The notes beneath the pieces are model-generated. The model searched no databases, was not told the origin of the DNA, and saw only the letters and a program-made list of their open reading frames with translations. Both the position numbers and the translations under genes were made by a program. A DNA stretch of 64,000 nucleotides from Nocardia aurantiaca. GTDB taxonomy: Bacteria > Actinomycetota > Actinomycetes > Mycobacteriales > Mycobacteriaceae. Within the stretch, counting starts at the first letter, position 1, and every line of letters begins with the position of its first letter. Below are positions 14,593 through 22,467 of the stretch, in pieces. The stretch spans positions 124,001 through 188,000 of the forward strand of contig NZ_WMBB01000008.1 in NCBI RefSeq assembly GCF_009708175.1, given 5' to 3'.

Positions 14593-15486
14593 ATGTCTGA
14601 AATACGCTCCGCCTCCCCGCACCTCCGATCCGTCTCGGTCATCGGCCTCGGCCCGATGGGGCGCGCCATGGTCAAGGCGTTCCTGACCGCCGGGGTCGAG
14701 GTGACCGTGTGGAACCGCAGCCCCGAGAAGGCCGCCGCCATGGCCGAGCTCGGCGCGAAGAAGGCCGCCACGGTCGCCGAGGCCGTCGACGCCAATGAGG
14801 TGATCGTCGTGAGCCTCACCCACTACGCCGCCATGTACGACGTGCTCGAGCCGGTCACCGACCATCTGCCGGGCAAGATCATCGCCAATCTGTCGTCCGA
14901 CTCCCCGCAGCGCACCCGCGCGGGTGCGAGCTGGGTGCGATCCCATGGCGCACAGTTCCTTTCGGGCGGCTGCATGACCGTTTCCGACGATATCGAGCAC
15001 CCGGCCTCGTACATCTTCTACAGCGGGCCCCGCCCGACCTTCGACGCCTGCGCCGAGCTACTGCGTCCGCTCAGCCCGCAGGAGTACCTGGGCGCGGACG
15101 ACGGGCTGGCCCAGGTCTACTATCAGGCCCTGCTCACCGTCTTCCATCCGTGGATGCTCGCCGTGGACCAGGCGTTCGCGCTGATCGCCAACTCCGGCAA
15201 CGAGATAGACCACTTCCTGCCGTACGCGCTGCGCGCACAGGCTCCCTATGCGGACTTCATGACGGGCTTCGCCGCGACGGCGAAGACGGGCGGCTGGGGA
15301 GACCTGGCCAACCTTCGCATGATGGACGCCGGAGCCCGGCACGTCATCGAGGCCAGCGAGGACGCCGGGGTGGACGCCACGCTGATTCATGCCGCACAGG
15401 CGTTGTGGCGCAAGGCCATCGACGCCTCGGTAGCCGCCGGGCACCCGGTGCCGATCCATCGGGTCCTGCGCGGTGACGTGGTGTGA
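14593..15486 (+). CDS. NAD(P)-binding beta-hydroxyacid dehydrogenase / imine-reductase-like protein
   Basis: 297 aa. Rossmann motif VIGLGPMGRAMVKAF (residues 16-30) and the NADP-type loop VWNRSPEKA follow the 6-phosphogluconate dehydrogenase/imine reductase layout. The C-terminal all-helical domain contains YYQALLTVFHPWMLAVDQAFAL and DLANLRMMDAGARHVIEASEDAGVDA. Such proteins dimerise through that domain and reduce imines or beta-hydroxy acids. The physiological substrate is unknown. HxlR control is likely from the divergent neighbour. Confidence 0.85.
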   Translation: MSEIRSASPHLRSVSVIGLGPMGRAMVKAFLTAGVEVTVWNRSPEKAAAMAELGAKKAATVAEAVDANEVIVVSLTHYAAMYDVLEPVTDHLPGKIIANLSSDSPQRTRAGASWVRSHGAQFLSGGCMTVSDDIEHPASYIFYSGPRPTFDACAELLRPLSPQEYLGADDGLAQVYYQALLTVFHPWMLAVDQAFALIANSGNEIDHFLPYALRAQAPYADFMTGFAATAKTGGWGDLANLRMMDAGARHVIEASEDAGVDATLIHAAQALWRKAIDASVAAGHPVPIHRVLRGDVV

Positions 15487-15511
15487 GCCATCTGCCTGAA
15501 CGGGTTGCCGT

Positions 15512-15751
15512 TCACGCGGTTTCGGAACCGATGCGCGGAAAGGGCTTGGTGGAGAAGATGACCTCCACCGGCACCTCGAAATACTGGGCCAGCCGTAGCG
15601 CCAGATGCAGGCTCGGGCTGTATTCGCCGCGCTCCAGGTATCCGACGGTCTGGTAGTGCACGCCCAGCGCTTCGGCCAGCTCCCGTCGCGAGATGCCGCG
15701 CTCGGCGCGCAGCATGGCGATCCGGTTGTAGATGACCTCGCTAGTAGGCAC
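15512..15751 (-). CDS. Xre-family helix-turn-helix regulator, YozG type
   Basis: 79 aa, GTG start. Single HTH: NRIAMLRAERGISRRELAEALGVHYQTVGYLERGEYSPSLHLALRLAQYFEVPVEVIF. The start overlaps the last codons of the ABC permease gene by 11 bp, so it is the third gene of the exporter operon. Short Xre proteins in this position commonly repress the transporter operon. The inverted repeat upstream of the ATPase gene is a candidate site. Confidence 0.88.
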   Translation of the reverse strand: MPTSEVIYNRIAMLRAERGISRRELAEALGVHYQTVGYLERGEYSPSLHLALRLAQYFEVPVEVIFSTKPFPRIGSETA

Positions 15752-16592
15752 GCGCCATGGCCCTCTCGCGGCGGGCCGCCACCGCGGCCCCGGATTCGCG
15801 GCGGGCCATGCGGCGCAACACCATCGGCGCGATCAGCAGGCCGGCCACCGCCCAGGTGCCCAGCACCGCCATGGTCTCCAGGTGCCGCCACGAGTGCGTC
15901 AGCTCCACCACCGCCGCGCTGTCGGGTAGCATGGCCGAACGCATCCCCAGGCCCATCCAGTAGATGGGGAATACCTGCGCGACCGCCTGCAGCCAGCCCG
16001 GCAGGCCGGTGATGGGGTAGAAGATTCCGGATATCGCCACCAGACCCATGATGGGGAACGATACGAAGCCGATGCTGCGCGGGCTGTCGAACGCCGACCC
16101 GATGATCGCGCCCAGCGGCAGGCAAGCCAGCAGGCCCAGCATCAGAACGCCGATCAGGGTGGCCCAGGCGCCGACGCTGTCCAGGCTCACCCCGCCGATG
16201 GCGATCAGCCCGAACCCGAGGATCAGCGTCACCTGCACCACGGTCACCCCGGAGACCGCGGAGATCTTGCCGATCAGGTAGCCCAGCATGCCGTGGGGAG
16301 TCGCCTTGGCGCGCAACAGGGTTCCGTCCTCGCGGTCCATGGCCAGGCCCTGGGCCACGCCGAACATGCCGGTGAACGCCACCAGCATGCCGAGCACGCT
16401 GGGCAGGGCCAGGGCTCCCAGGCCGACGCCGGTGCCCTGGAAGCTGCCGTGGCGCATGAAGTACACCGCGACCATGGTGGCCACCGGCCAGAAGAACTGG
16501 GAGAAGATGTCCATCCCATTGGTGAGGGTCTGGACCAGCTCGATGCGTCCGCGCCGGAAACCGGCCCGGACGGCGACGGTCGTCGGATTCAT
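15741..16592 (-). CDS. ABC-2 type transporter permease
   Basis: 283 aa with six hydrophobic segments (e.g. FFWPVATMVAVYFM, ALPSVLGMLVAFTGMFG, VTVVQVTLILGFGLIAIGG, IGVLMLGLLACLPLGAIIG, FPIMGLVAISGIFYP and a last one near residue 250). The block FDSPRSIGFVSFPIMGLVAISGIFYPITGLPGWLQ is typical of drug or lipid exporters. Its ATG overlaps the ATPase stop (ATGA). It forms the membrane half of an exporter with the next gene. Cargo is not known. Confidence 0.9.
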   Translation of the reverse strand: MNPTTVAVRAGFRRGRIELVQTLTNGMDIFSQFFWPVATMVAVYFMRHGSFQGTGVGLGALALPSVLGMLVAFTGMFGVAQGLAMDREDGTLLRAKATPHGMLGYLIGKISAVSGVTVVQVTLILGFGLIAIGGVSLDSVGAWATLIGVLMLGLLACLPLGAIIGSAFDSPRSIGFVSFPIMGLVAISGIFYPITGLPGWLQAVAQVFPIYWMGLGMRSAMLPDSAAVVELTHSWRHLETMAVLGTWAVAGLLIAPMVLRRMARRESGAAVAARRERAMARAY

Positions 16593-17518
16593 CGGACTAC
16601 CTCTTCCAGGCTGCGCAGTTCGGTGTCGCCCTGGCCGGATTCGAAGCGCTGCACCAGGGTCATATAGGTGTCCTCGAGCGAGGCGCGGCGTACCTCCAGC
16701 TCCTCGACGGACTCGCCGAACTGCTGGAACAACTCGTAGACGAACTTGGTGGACTCGGTGGTGGTGTGCACGAAGCGTTGCCCGTCATGGGTCCACTTCA
16801 CCTCGGCCTCACCGGCGATGCGGCGGGAGAGCTGATCGGCGGAGCCATCGGCGATGATGCGCCCGCCGGCCAGGATGAGGATGCGGTCGGCCAGCTTCTC
16901 GGCCTCGTCCAGGTCATGGGTGGTGAGCAGGATGGTGGTGTGGTCGTCGTCGGCGAGTCGGTGCACCAGATCGTGGAATTCGCGGCGGGCCTGCGGATCG
17001 AAGCCCGCGGTCGGCTCGTCCAGGAACAGCAGCTCCGGGCGGCCGACAATGCCGATGGCAACGTCCAGGCGGCGGCGCTGACCGCCGGAGAGCGTCATCG
17101 CCTTGGCGTCGGTGTGCTCGGTGAGGCCCACGGCGGCGATGAGTTCATCTGTGTTCCAAGGCCGTTGGATGGCCGAGGTGGAGTAGGGCGCGTAGAACAT
17201 GCCCAGGTAGTCCAGTAGCTCCCGCACCCGCCACTTGCCGTGATCGCGCCAGGACTGCAGCACCACGCCCAGCCGCGCCCGCCACGCCTCGTCCCCGTGC
17301 GCCGGGTCCACGCCGAGCACCTCCACCCGGCCCGCCGAGCGCATACGGAAGCCCTCGAGGATCTCGATGGTGGTGGTCTTGCCCGCGCCGTTCGGGCCGA
17401 GCAGCGCGAGCACCTCGCCGCGGTGGGCTTGGAAGCTGACGTCGTGCAGGACATCGCGGGTGCCGTAGCGCATCCGCAGGTTTTCGACGTCGAGTACGAC
17501 GCCCTCACCGACCGACAT
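16589..17518 (-). CDS. ABC transporter ATP-binding protein (DrrA-like)
   Basis: 309 aa. Start ATG 17518 has GGAGGG 5 bp upstream. Walker A GPNGAGKTTT, Q-loop VVLQSW, signature TLSGGQRRR, Walker B LLFLDEPTAGFD and switch His TTHD are all present, so it should hydrolyse ATP. The C-terminal extension (EVKWTHDGQRFVHTTTESTKFVYELF, then SLEDTYMTLV) fits antibiotic-type exporters. First gene of an exporter-regulator operon. Confidence 0.92.
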   Translation of the reverse strand: MSVGEGVVLDVENLRMRYGTRDVLHDVSFQAHRGEVLALLGPNGAGKTTTIEILEGFRMRSAGRVEVLGVDPAHGDEAWRARLGVVLQSWRDHGKWRVRELLDYLGMFYAPYSTSAIQRPWNTDELIAAVGLTEHTDAKAMTLSGGQRRRLDVAIGIVGRPELLFLDEPTAGFDPQARREFHDLVHRLADDDHTTILLTTHDLDEAEKLADRILILAGGRIIADGSADQLSRRIAGEAEVKWTHDGQRFVHTTTESTKFVYELFQQFGESVEELEVRRASLEDTYMTLVQRFESGQGDTELRSLEEVVR

Positions 17519-17548
17519 GTCATCCCTCCGTAGTAGAAGCCGGATTGG

Positions 17549-17568
17549 ATGTAGCATATCTACTACAT
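17549..17568 (-). promoter_or_regulatory. Inverted repeat ATGTAG-N8-CTACAT
   Basis: Perfect 6-bp arms (17549-17554 and 17563-17568) lie 31 bp before the ATPase start, in an AT-rich patch within GC-rich DNA. It is a candidate operator and promoter region for the exporter operon, perhaps bound by its own Xre protein. Confidence 0.5.
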
Positions 17569-17600
17569 TTTGGCGCGGACAAGCTATTTCTCGAGGCACG

Positions 17601-17634
17601 AAAAAGGGCCCGGCTCTCGATGAGCCGGGCCCTT
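17601..17634 (-). terminator. Rho-independent terminator of aroQ
   Basis: Arms AAGGGCCCGGCTC (17604-17616) and GAGCCGGGCCCTT (17622-17634) pair perfectly over a 5-nt loop. On the minus strand the stem is followed by a T-run, giving a textbook terminator 55 bp after aroQ. Confidence 0.85.
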
Positions 17635-17688
17635 CTGCGGACTTCGGAGTGAAGGCCGGGGCCGGAGCAAGCGCCGTGAAGCGGCCCC

Positions 17689-18126
17689 TCAGCGGGTGCA
17701 GAGGAATTCGACGGCGGCCGCGTACCCCTGGATCCCCATGCCCGCGATCACCGCGGTGGCGATGGGCGAGACGAAGGAGTGGTGCCGGAACTCCTCGCGG
17801 GCGTGCACATTGCTGATGTGCACCTCCACGATCGGCACCTCCGGAATCACCAGCGCGTCGCGCAGCGCCACCGAGGTGTGGGTGAGCCCGCCCGGATTGA
17901 TCACGATGCCGGACTCCGTCCCGCGCGCGGCGTGGATCCGGTCGATCAGCGCCCCTTCGTGATTGGACTGGAACGCCGTGATCTCCCGATCGAAGCGCGC
18001 CGCCGTCTTGCGGCACAGCTCCACCACATCGTCGAGGGTGTCGGCGCCGTACACCTCGGGCTGGCGGGTGCCCAGCATATTCAGGTTCGGGCCGTTGAGC
18101 ACCAGGATCGGACCGGAAGCAGCCAT
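17689..18126 (-). CDS. aroQ: 3-dehydroquinate dehydratase, type II
   Basis: 145 aa. Catalyses dehydration of 3-dehydroquinate to 3-dehydroshikimate in the shikimate pathway as a dodecamer. Active-site blocks: [18 protein letters not shown] (Arg and the essential Tyr of the lid), [32 protein letters not shown] and [18 protein letters not shown] (His). Start ATG 18126; a -10-like TACAGT on the minus strand (18133-18138) ends 6 nt before it, so the message is probably leaderless. Length is standard. Confidence 0.95.
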   Translation of the reverse strand: MAASGPILVLNGPNLNMLGTRQPEVYGADTLDDVVELCRKTAARFDREITAFQSNHEGALIDRIHAARGTESGIVINPGGLTHTSVALRDALVIPEVPIVEVHISNVHAREEFRHHSFVSPIATAVIAGMGIQGYAAAVEFLCTR

Positions 18127-18226
18127 GCGCCCACTGTATTGGATTGTGCCCGCCGCATGGGACGACGCCGGCGCGATCCGGATGGCTCGGGTTCCAGCCC
18201 CTCCGCGGACCCGAGCCGGCGCGGGT

Positions 18227-18832
18227 CTACAGCCCGCGCGGCCCCTCGGAACGCAGGTCGTCGACTTTGCGCATGGCCGAACGCAATTCCTCGAGCCACT
18301 CCTCGGCGTGCTTGCCGGCCAGCTTGACCGTCCAGGCGAGCGCGTCCGAGCGGGAGCGGGCGACACCGGCGTCGACCAGGGTGTCGAGCACCTTGCGCTC
18401 GGGCTGGCGCAGCCGGGTCATGACCGGAACGGCCAGGTGGGTGAACATGATTCGCTCGCCGTCGACGAGCACACCCCAGGCCACATTGCGGCCGTAGCGG
18501 GCCTGGGCCTCCTGGGCGATCTGCATGCGGGCGGGGCGGGTGGTCTCCCGGAAGCGGGCGATGAGGCCCTCGCGCGTGGCCTGTGGGACGCCGGCGGGAG
18601 CCGCGTCCTCGTCGGAGGAGTCGGCCGCGGCGGCGGGTTCGGCTGGGGGCAGGGGGAGTTCGCCGAGGACGACGATCTCGTCGCGATCGACCTCGAGGGT
18701 CGCGGGACCGGTGAACCAGTCAGCTGGCAATCTTCCAGCGAACCAGTCGGGAGCGTCCGAGGCGTCGGGGAGGTCGGCCTGCTGCCAGCCGCCGGTGCGC
18801 CCGAAACCGTGTCCACGATGTCCGTGTCTCAT
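18227..18832 (-). CDS. Uncharacterised actinobacterial protein with ribbon-helix-helix-like C-terminus
   Basis: 201 aa from ATG 18832. The N-terminus is His/Gly-rich ([15 protein letters not shown]), then a strand segment ([20 protein letters not shown]), an acidic Ala/Pro linker and a C-terminal helical part: [39 protein letters not shown]. The latter resembles an RHH or antitoxin-like DNA-binding module. A 20-bp palindrome lies 28 bp upstream of the start, which fits autoregulation. I know no defined function. Confidence 0.7.
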   Translation of the reverse strand: MRHGHRGHGFGRTGGWQQADLPDASDAPDWFAGRLPADWFTGPATLEVDRDEIVVLGELPLPPAEPAAAADSSDEDAAPAGVPQATREGLIARFRETTRPARMQIAQEAQARYGRNVAWGVLVDGERIMFTHLAVPVMTRLRQPERKVLDTLVDAGVARSRSDALAWTVKLAGKHAEEWLEELRSAMRKVDDLRSEGPRGL

Positions 18833-19170
18833 GTTGCTCACGCTCACTCACTGCATGGGGTTGTAATACTGATTACAACGTTACGTCTTTTCCAGGTGGA
18901 TGGATTCCGCTTTGGGAGAACGAAGTCGGCGAGCGTCGCCGCGGGAGTCCCGCAGGCCTGTCACCAGTGAGAACCGACCGGTCTGCCGAGTCTCGAGTAC
19001 GCCAGGGGCTGTAACCGACCAGTGATCATGTAAGTGGTCACTGCTGACCGATTTCGGCACTATGGTGATGCTCAGTACAAGCACGCCTGGCGGGATGGTG
19101 GAACTGCGGGCATTCGGCGCGCGGTACCGTGGACCTGTTGCTGATGTGGCCAGAGTGAAGAGTGGGCGAT
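18833..19170. other. 338-bp divergent intergenic region
   Basis: Holds the palindrome at 18860-18879 and an imperfect inverted repeat CAGTGATCA (19020-19028) / TGGTCACTG (19035-19043). It should contain the promoters of both flanking genes. I see no small ORF with a convincing start. Confidence 0.5.
18860..18879 (-). promoter_or_regulatory. Palindromic operator GTTGTAAT-N4-ATTACAAC
   Basis: Perfect 8-bp arms (18860-18867 and 18872-18879) around ACTG. It stands out as AT-rich in GC-rich DNA and sits just upstream of the RHH-like gene. Confidence 0.65.
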
Positions 19171-20847
19171 ATGGATGTGTGGGGATCCCGCCGCTTCCGG
19201 GTACGGGGTGCGATCGCACTCGCGGGTGTGGCAGCCATCGCGATCGCGATGGGGTCGTGTGGTTTTCGGGAGCGATCGACGGGTGCGGAGGCGGTGGTCG
19301 AACGGTTCACCACGCTGATCGACAAGAAGGACTATGACGGGGCGTCGCGGCTGACCTCCTACCCGGCGGGTGCTTCGGCAACGCTGAAGCAAGTTTTCGA
19401 GGGGCTCGATCCGGGCAAGCCCGATTACCACGTGACCCAGTACATCGGACTGGACGGTACGACCGGACTCTTCTCCATGACCGGTGCCTGGAACTTCGGC
19501 GACAAGCGGAACTGGAAGTACGACCTGCAGGGCACCGTGCGCAAACTCAGTGTGGGCTGGCGCATCTCGTGGGATCCGGCGCTGGTCATGCCGCAGCTGG
19601 ACGCCAAGCGCAGCGCCAAGCTGGTCCGCACCTTCGCCACCCCCTCGCCCAAGGTGAACGACATCGTCGGCCAGCCGCTCATGACCGAGCAGACCATCAA
19701 TGTGGTCAAGCTGGACCCGGCCAAGATCGCCGACCCGGTCGCCTCCACCAACGCGCTGGCCGCCGCCATCGCGCCGGTGGCCCCGCTCATCGACGGACCG
19801 GCACTCATGCAACAGCTCTCGGCATCGCAGGGCAAACCCATCGTGGCTGTCAACCTGCGCGACGGCGACTTCAGCATCCTCGAGCCGCGCATGGCGCCCA
19901 TCCCCGGCGTAGTGCTGGAGAAGCAGCCCAAACTCATCTCCGCGGACCGGCGGGTCTGGTCGCCCATGCTCGACGCGCTCACCAAGGTGTGGCAGGACAA
20001 TCGCGACGCCCACTCCGGCTGGGGCGTGCAATTGTTCGAGCCCGACGGCGCTTTCGTCACCCAGCTGGCCGGGGAACAGGGCCCGCCCGGACCCGACATT
20101 CCGGCGACCATGGACCAGCATCTGCAGCGCGCCGCCGAGGACGCCGTGGTGAGCACCGGCTCGCCCACCTCCATCGTGGCCATCCAGCCCTCCAGCGGGG
20201 CTCTGGTCGCGGCGGCGCAGAACACTCAGGCCAGCGAGCTCGGCAATATCGCCTTCACCGGTCTGTACCCGGTCGGCGGCATGATCGAGCTGTTCAAGAA
20301 TGTCGCCGCAGTGACCAAACACAAAGCGCCGCAGGATGTCTCGGTGGGCGATGCCGCGGACGCGGCGAGCCTGCTCGGCATCGGCATCGACTTCAAGGTG
20401 CCCGGCCTGGACGAGACCACCGGCCGGCTGCCCACCGGCAAGAACGCCGCGGAGAACGTGGGCCGCGGCAATGCCGCCGATTCGCTGCTGGCCAGCCCCT
20501 GGGGCATGGCCATCGCGGCGGCCGCCATCGCCAACGGCCGGGTACCCAAGCCCATGATCACCATCGGCCAGCCGGCCACCACCGAGGCCGACCTGGCCGC
20601 GCTGCCCGGCGAGGCCACCGATCGGCTGCGGGCCATGCTCCACGACGGGGTGGGAGCGCCGGAGATGGCCAGCCTCAACAGGTATCGCGACGTGCAGGCT
20701 TTCGGCGCCACCACCGGCAACAACGGCTGGCTCGTCGCCACCATGGGTGATCTGGCCTTCGCCATCCACATCGACGATCCGGACAGCGGCGACCTCACCG
20801 CGCGGGTGGCGGCGCGGCTGCTCCAGTCGCTGGCCTCACCCGACTAG
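19171..20847 (+). CDS. NTF2-like/transpeptidase-fold lipoprotein without catalytic motifs
   Basis: 558 aa from ATG 19171. N-terminal hydrophobic segment ending in MGSCGF suggests lipoprotein processing. An NTF2-like (MecA_N) domain follows (EAVVERFTTLIDKKDYDGASRL), then a class B PBP dimer linker and transpeptidase-like fold, as in mycobacterial Rv2864c. The SxxK site reads YPVGGMIE, so Ser is Gly370 and Lys is Glu373. KTG reads TTG (514-516). The fold end is kept (SPWGMAIAAAAIANGR, NNGWLVATMGDLAFAI). It should not acylate beta-lactams and is probably a structural or regulatory cell-wall protein. Confidence 0.82.
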   Translation: MDVWGSRRFRVRGAIALAGVAAIAIAMGSCGFRERSTGAEAVVERFTTLIDKKDYDGASRLTSYPAGASATLKQVFEGLDPGKPDYHVTQYIGLDGTTGLFSMTGAWNFGDKRNWKYDLQGTVRKLSVGWRISWDPALVMPQLDAKRSAKLVRTFATPSPKVNDIVGQPLMTEQTINVVKLDPAKIADPVASTNALAAAIAPVAPLIDGPALMQQLSASQGKPIVAVNLRDGDFSILEPRMAPIPGVVLEKQPKLISADRRVWSPMLDALTKVWQDNRDAHSGWGVQLFEPDGAFVTQLAGEQGPPGPDIPATMDQHLQRAAEDAVVSTGSPTSIVAIQPSSGALVAAAQNTQASELGNIAFTGLYPVGGMIELFKNVAAVTKHKAPQDVSVGDAADAASLLGIGIDFKVPGLDETTGRLPTGKNAAENVGRGNAADSLLASPWGMAIAAAAIANGRVPKPMITIGQPATTEADLAALPGEATDRLRAMLHDGVGAPEMASLNRYRDVQAFGATTGNNGWLVATMGDLAFAIHIDDPDSGDLTARVAARLLQSLASPD

Positions 20848-20850
20848 CGG

Positions 20851-21228
20851 TCAGCGCAGCACCTGCACGGCCGCGCGCCAGCCCACCACGAACAGAGCCA
20901 GGAAGCTCGCCGCCACCAGCACGAAGCTGAAGGCGATGCCCTGGCCCGACACCACGCGCAGCAGCATGCCGCCGACCAGTGTGCTCAGCCACACGATCAC
21001 GCCGGTCGGCCACACCGCGCGGCCGTCGAAACGCTGTGCCGCGCTCGCCCCTTCCCGGCCGGCCGCCACCGCCAGCGAGATCACCCAACCCAGCAGCAGT
21101 CCGGCGCCGAACGGCCAGAAGGTGCGCAGCAGGCCCGCGCCGATCGACTCGTCGTGGCTGCGCCGCCCGATCGCACAGAAGACCACCACTAACGCGACAT
21201 CTACGACGAAGGGCACGAATTTCTTCAC
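20851..21228 (-). CDS. DUF3054 membrane protein
   Basis: 125 aa with four membrane helices: VDVALVVVFCAIG, FWPFGAGLLLGWVISLAVA, PTGVIVWLSTLVGGMLLRVV and AFSFVLVAASFLALFVVGW. The loop RRSHDESIGAGLLRTFWPF matches DUF3054. I prefer the GTG at 21228: a -10-like TACCCT on the minus strand (21236-21241) ends 7 nt before it. A longer start at 21279 is possible. Function unknown. It converges with the pseudo-transpeptidase gene with a 3-bp gap. Confidence 0.85.
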   Translation of the reverse strand: MKKFVPFVVDVALVVVFCAIGRRSHDESIGAGLLRTFWPFGAGLLLGWVISLAVAAGREGASAAQRFDGRAVWPTGVIVWLSTLVGGMLLRVVSGQGIAFSFVLVAASFLALFVVGWRAAVQVLR

Positions 21229-21317
21229 GCGGCACAGGGTATCGGGCGGTCGGAGACCACCTGTGCAGGGACACTCCACCCTGGTCGGTCACGGTGTGGC
21301 CGGGCGGTCGCGGCGAG

Positions 21318-22463
21318 TCAGGCGGAAGGGGAGTCCGGATCGGCCGGGGGATTCGGACGGCGCCGGTCGGTGACCAACGAGTTGCCGCGCTCCTCGAACT
21401 CCTTCTCCAGCTCGGCGTCGTCGGCCTGCGGCTTGCGGTACAGGAACAGGAAGACGATCCAGCCGACGATCGCCACCAGGATGAAGCTGATCAGGCGGTA
21501 GAGGAATGCCGCCGCCACGGCCTGCGCGGCGGGCAGTCCGGCCGCCGCGGTCAGCGAGTAGATGAGGGTCGCGTCCACGTAGACGATGCCGCCCGGCGCC
21601 AGAGGAATGGTGCCCACGGCCTTTCCTGCCGCGAAGGCCAGCATGAGCCCGGCCCAGTGCGGATCCGCGCCCACCGCGTAGCAGGCGAAGCCCAGGCAGG
21701 CGACATCGGCGAGCCGGTGCACGAGCGCCCACGCGACCACCCACGCGCCATCACGTTTGCCCAGGTCCACCGATTCCAGCTGGGTCAGGATCTCGGCGAC
21801 CTTGTCCATGCCGGCGTCGGCGGGCTTGTGCCGAATCCGGTTGACCAGGTGCAGGATTCGCTGTGCCAGCGCCTGCACCCCACCGGGGTGGCGGGAGACG
21901 TAGTTGAAGGTCCAGATCAGCAGGGCGATGGTGCCCAGCGTCATGATCACCTTGCCGGGGCCGACCTTGTCCCCGGCCAGCACCGCTCCGAACAGGCCCG
22001 TCAGCGTCAGCCCGGCCGCGGCCACCACGCCCGACATGACCAGCTGCCAGGACGCCACGATCGGGCTCGCGCCCCAGCGCCGGGTCTGGCGGTAGGTGAA
22101 GGCGGCCGAGAACACCTGGCCCGCGGGCAGGGTCAGCGACATGCCGGTGGAGCCGTACACCACCGACACGGATTTGCGCTGGCTCACCTCGACACCGCCG
22201 GCGTGCAGCAGCTGCTTCTGGATGCGACCGAAGCCGCTCATGGAGAACGCCGCCATCACGACGCAGGCGGCTACCCATCCCCAATGGATTTCGGTGAGGT
22301 TCTTCCAGGATTCGTGCAGGCGTGGATACAGATATACGCCTTCGGAAATCAACAGTCCCGCCAGTGCGGCGCCGAGAACCCATTTGGCCCACCAGAACCT
22401 GCCACGGTGCGAGTTATCCGCGGGCGGCGCAGGTTCGCCGGCCAGCTCACCATGGGCCGTCAC
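21318..22463 (-). CDS. UPF0104/YbhN-type membrane protein, Rv0204c-like
   Basis: 381 aa, GTG start. Eight or so membrane helices of the lysylphosphatidylglycerol-synthase membrane-domain type; the family block APGGIVYVDATLIYSLTAAAGLPAAQAVAAAFLYRLISF is clear. It lacks any synthase domain. Position beside an AI-2E protein and close to mmpL3 matches rv0204c in mycobacteria. The C-terminus is a charged cytosolic tail. It starts 4 bp after the cyclase stop, so it may be cotranscribed with it. A -10-like TAGGCT (22470-22475, minus strand) overlapping the cyclase end could give a second start. Confidence 0.85.
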   Translation of the reverse strand: MTAHGELAGEPAPPADNSHRGRFWWAKWVLGAALAGLLISEGVYLYPRLHESWKNLTEIHWGWVAACVVMAAFSMSGFGRIQKQLLHAGGVEVSQRKSVSVVYGSTGMSLTLPAGQVFSAAFTYRQTRRWGASPIVASWQLVMSGVVAAAGLTLTGLFGAVLAGDKVGPGKVIMTLGTIALLIWTFNYVSRHPGGVQALAQRILHLVNRIRHKPADAGMDKVAEILTQLESVDLGKRDGAWVVAWALVHRLADVACLGFACYAVGADPHWAGLMLAFAAGKAVGTIPLAPGGIVYVDATLIYSLTAAAGLPAAQAVAAAFLYRLISFILVAIVGWIVFLFLYRKPQADDAELEKEFEERGNSLVTDRRRPNPPADPDSPSA

Positions 22464-22467
22464 GCCG

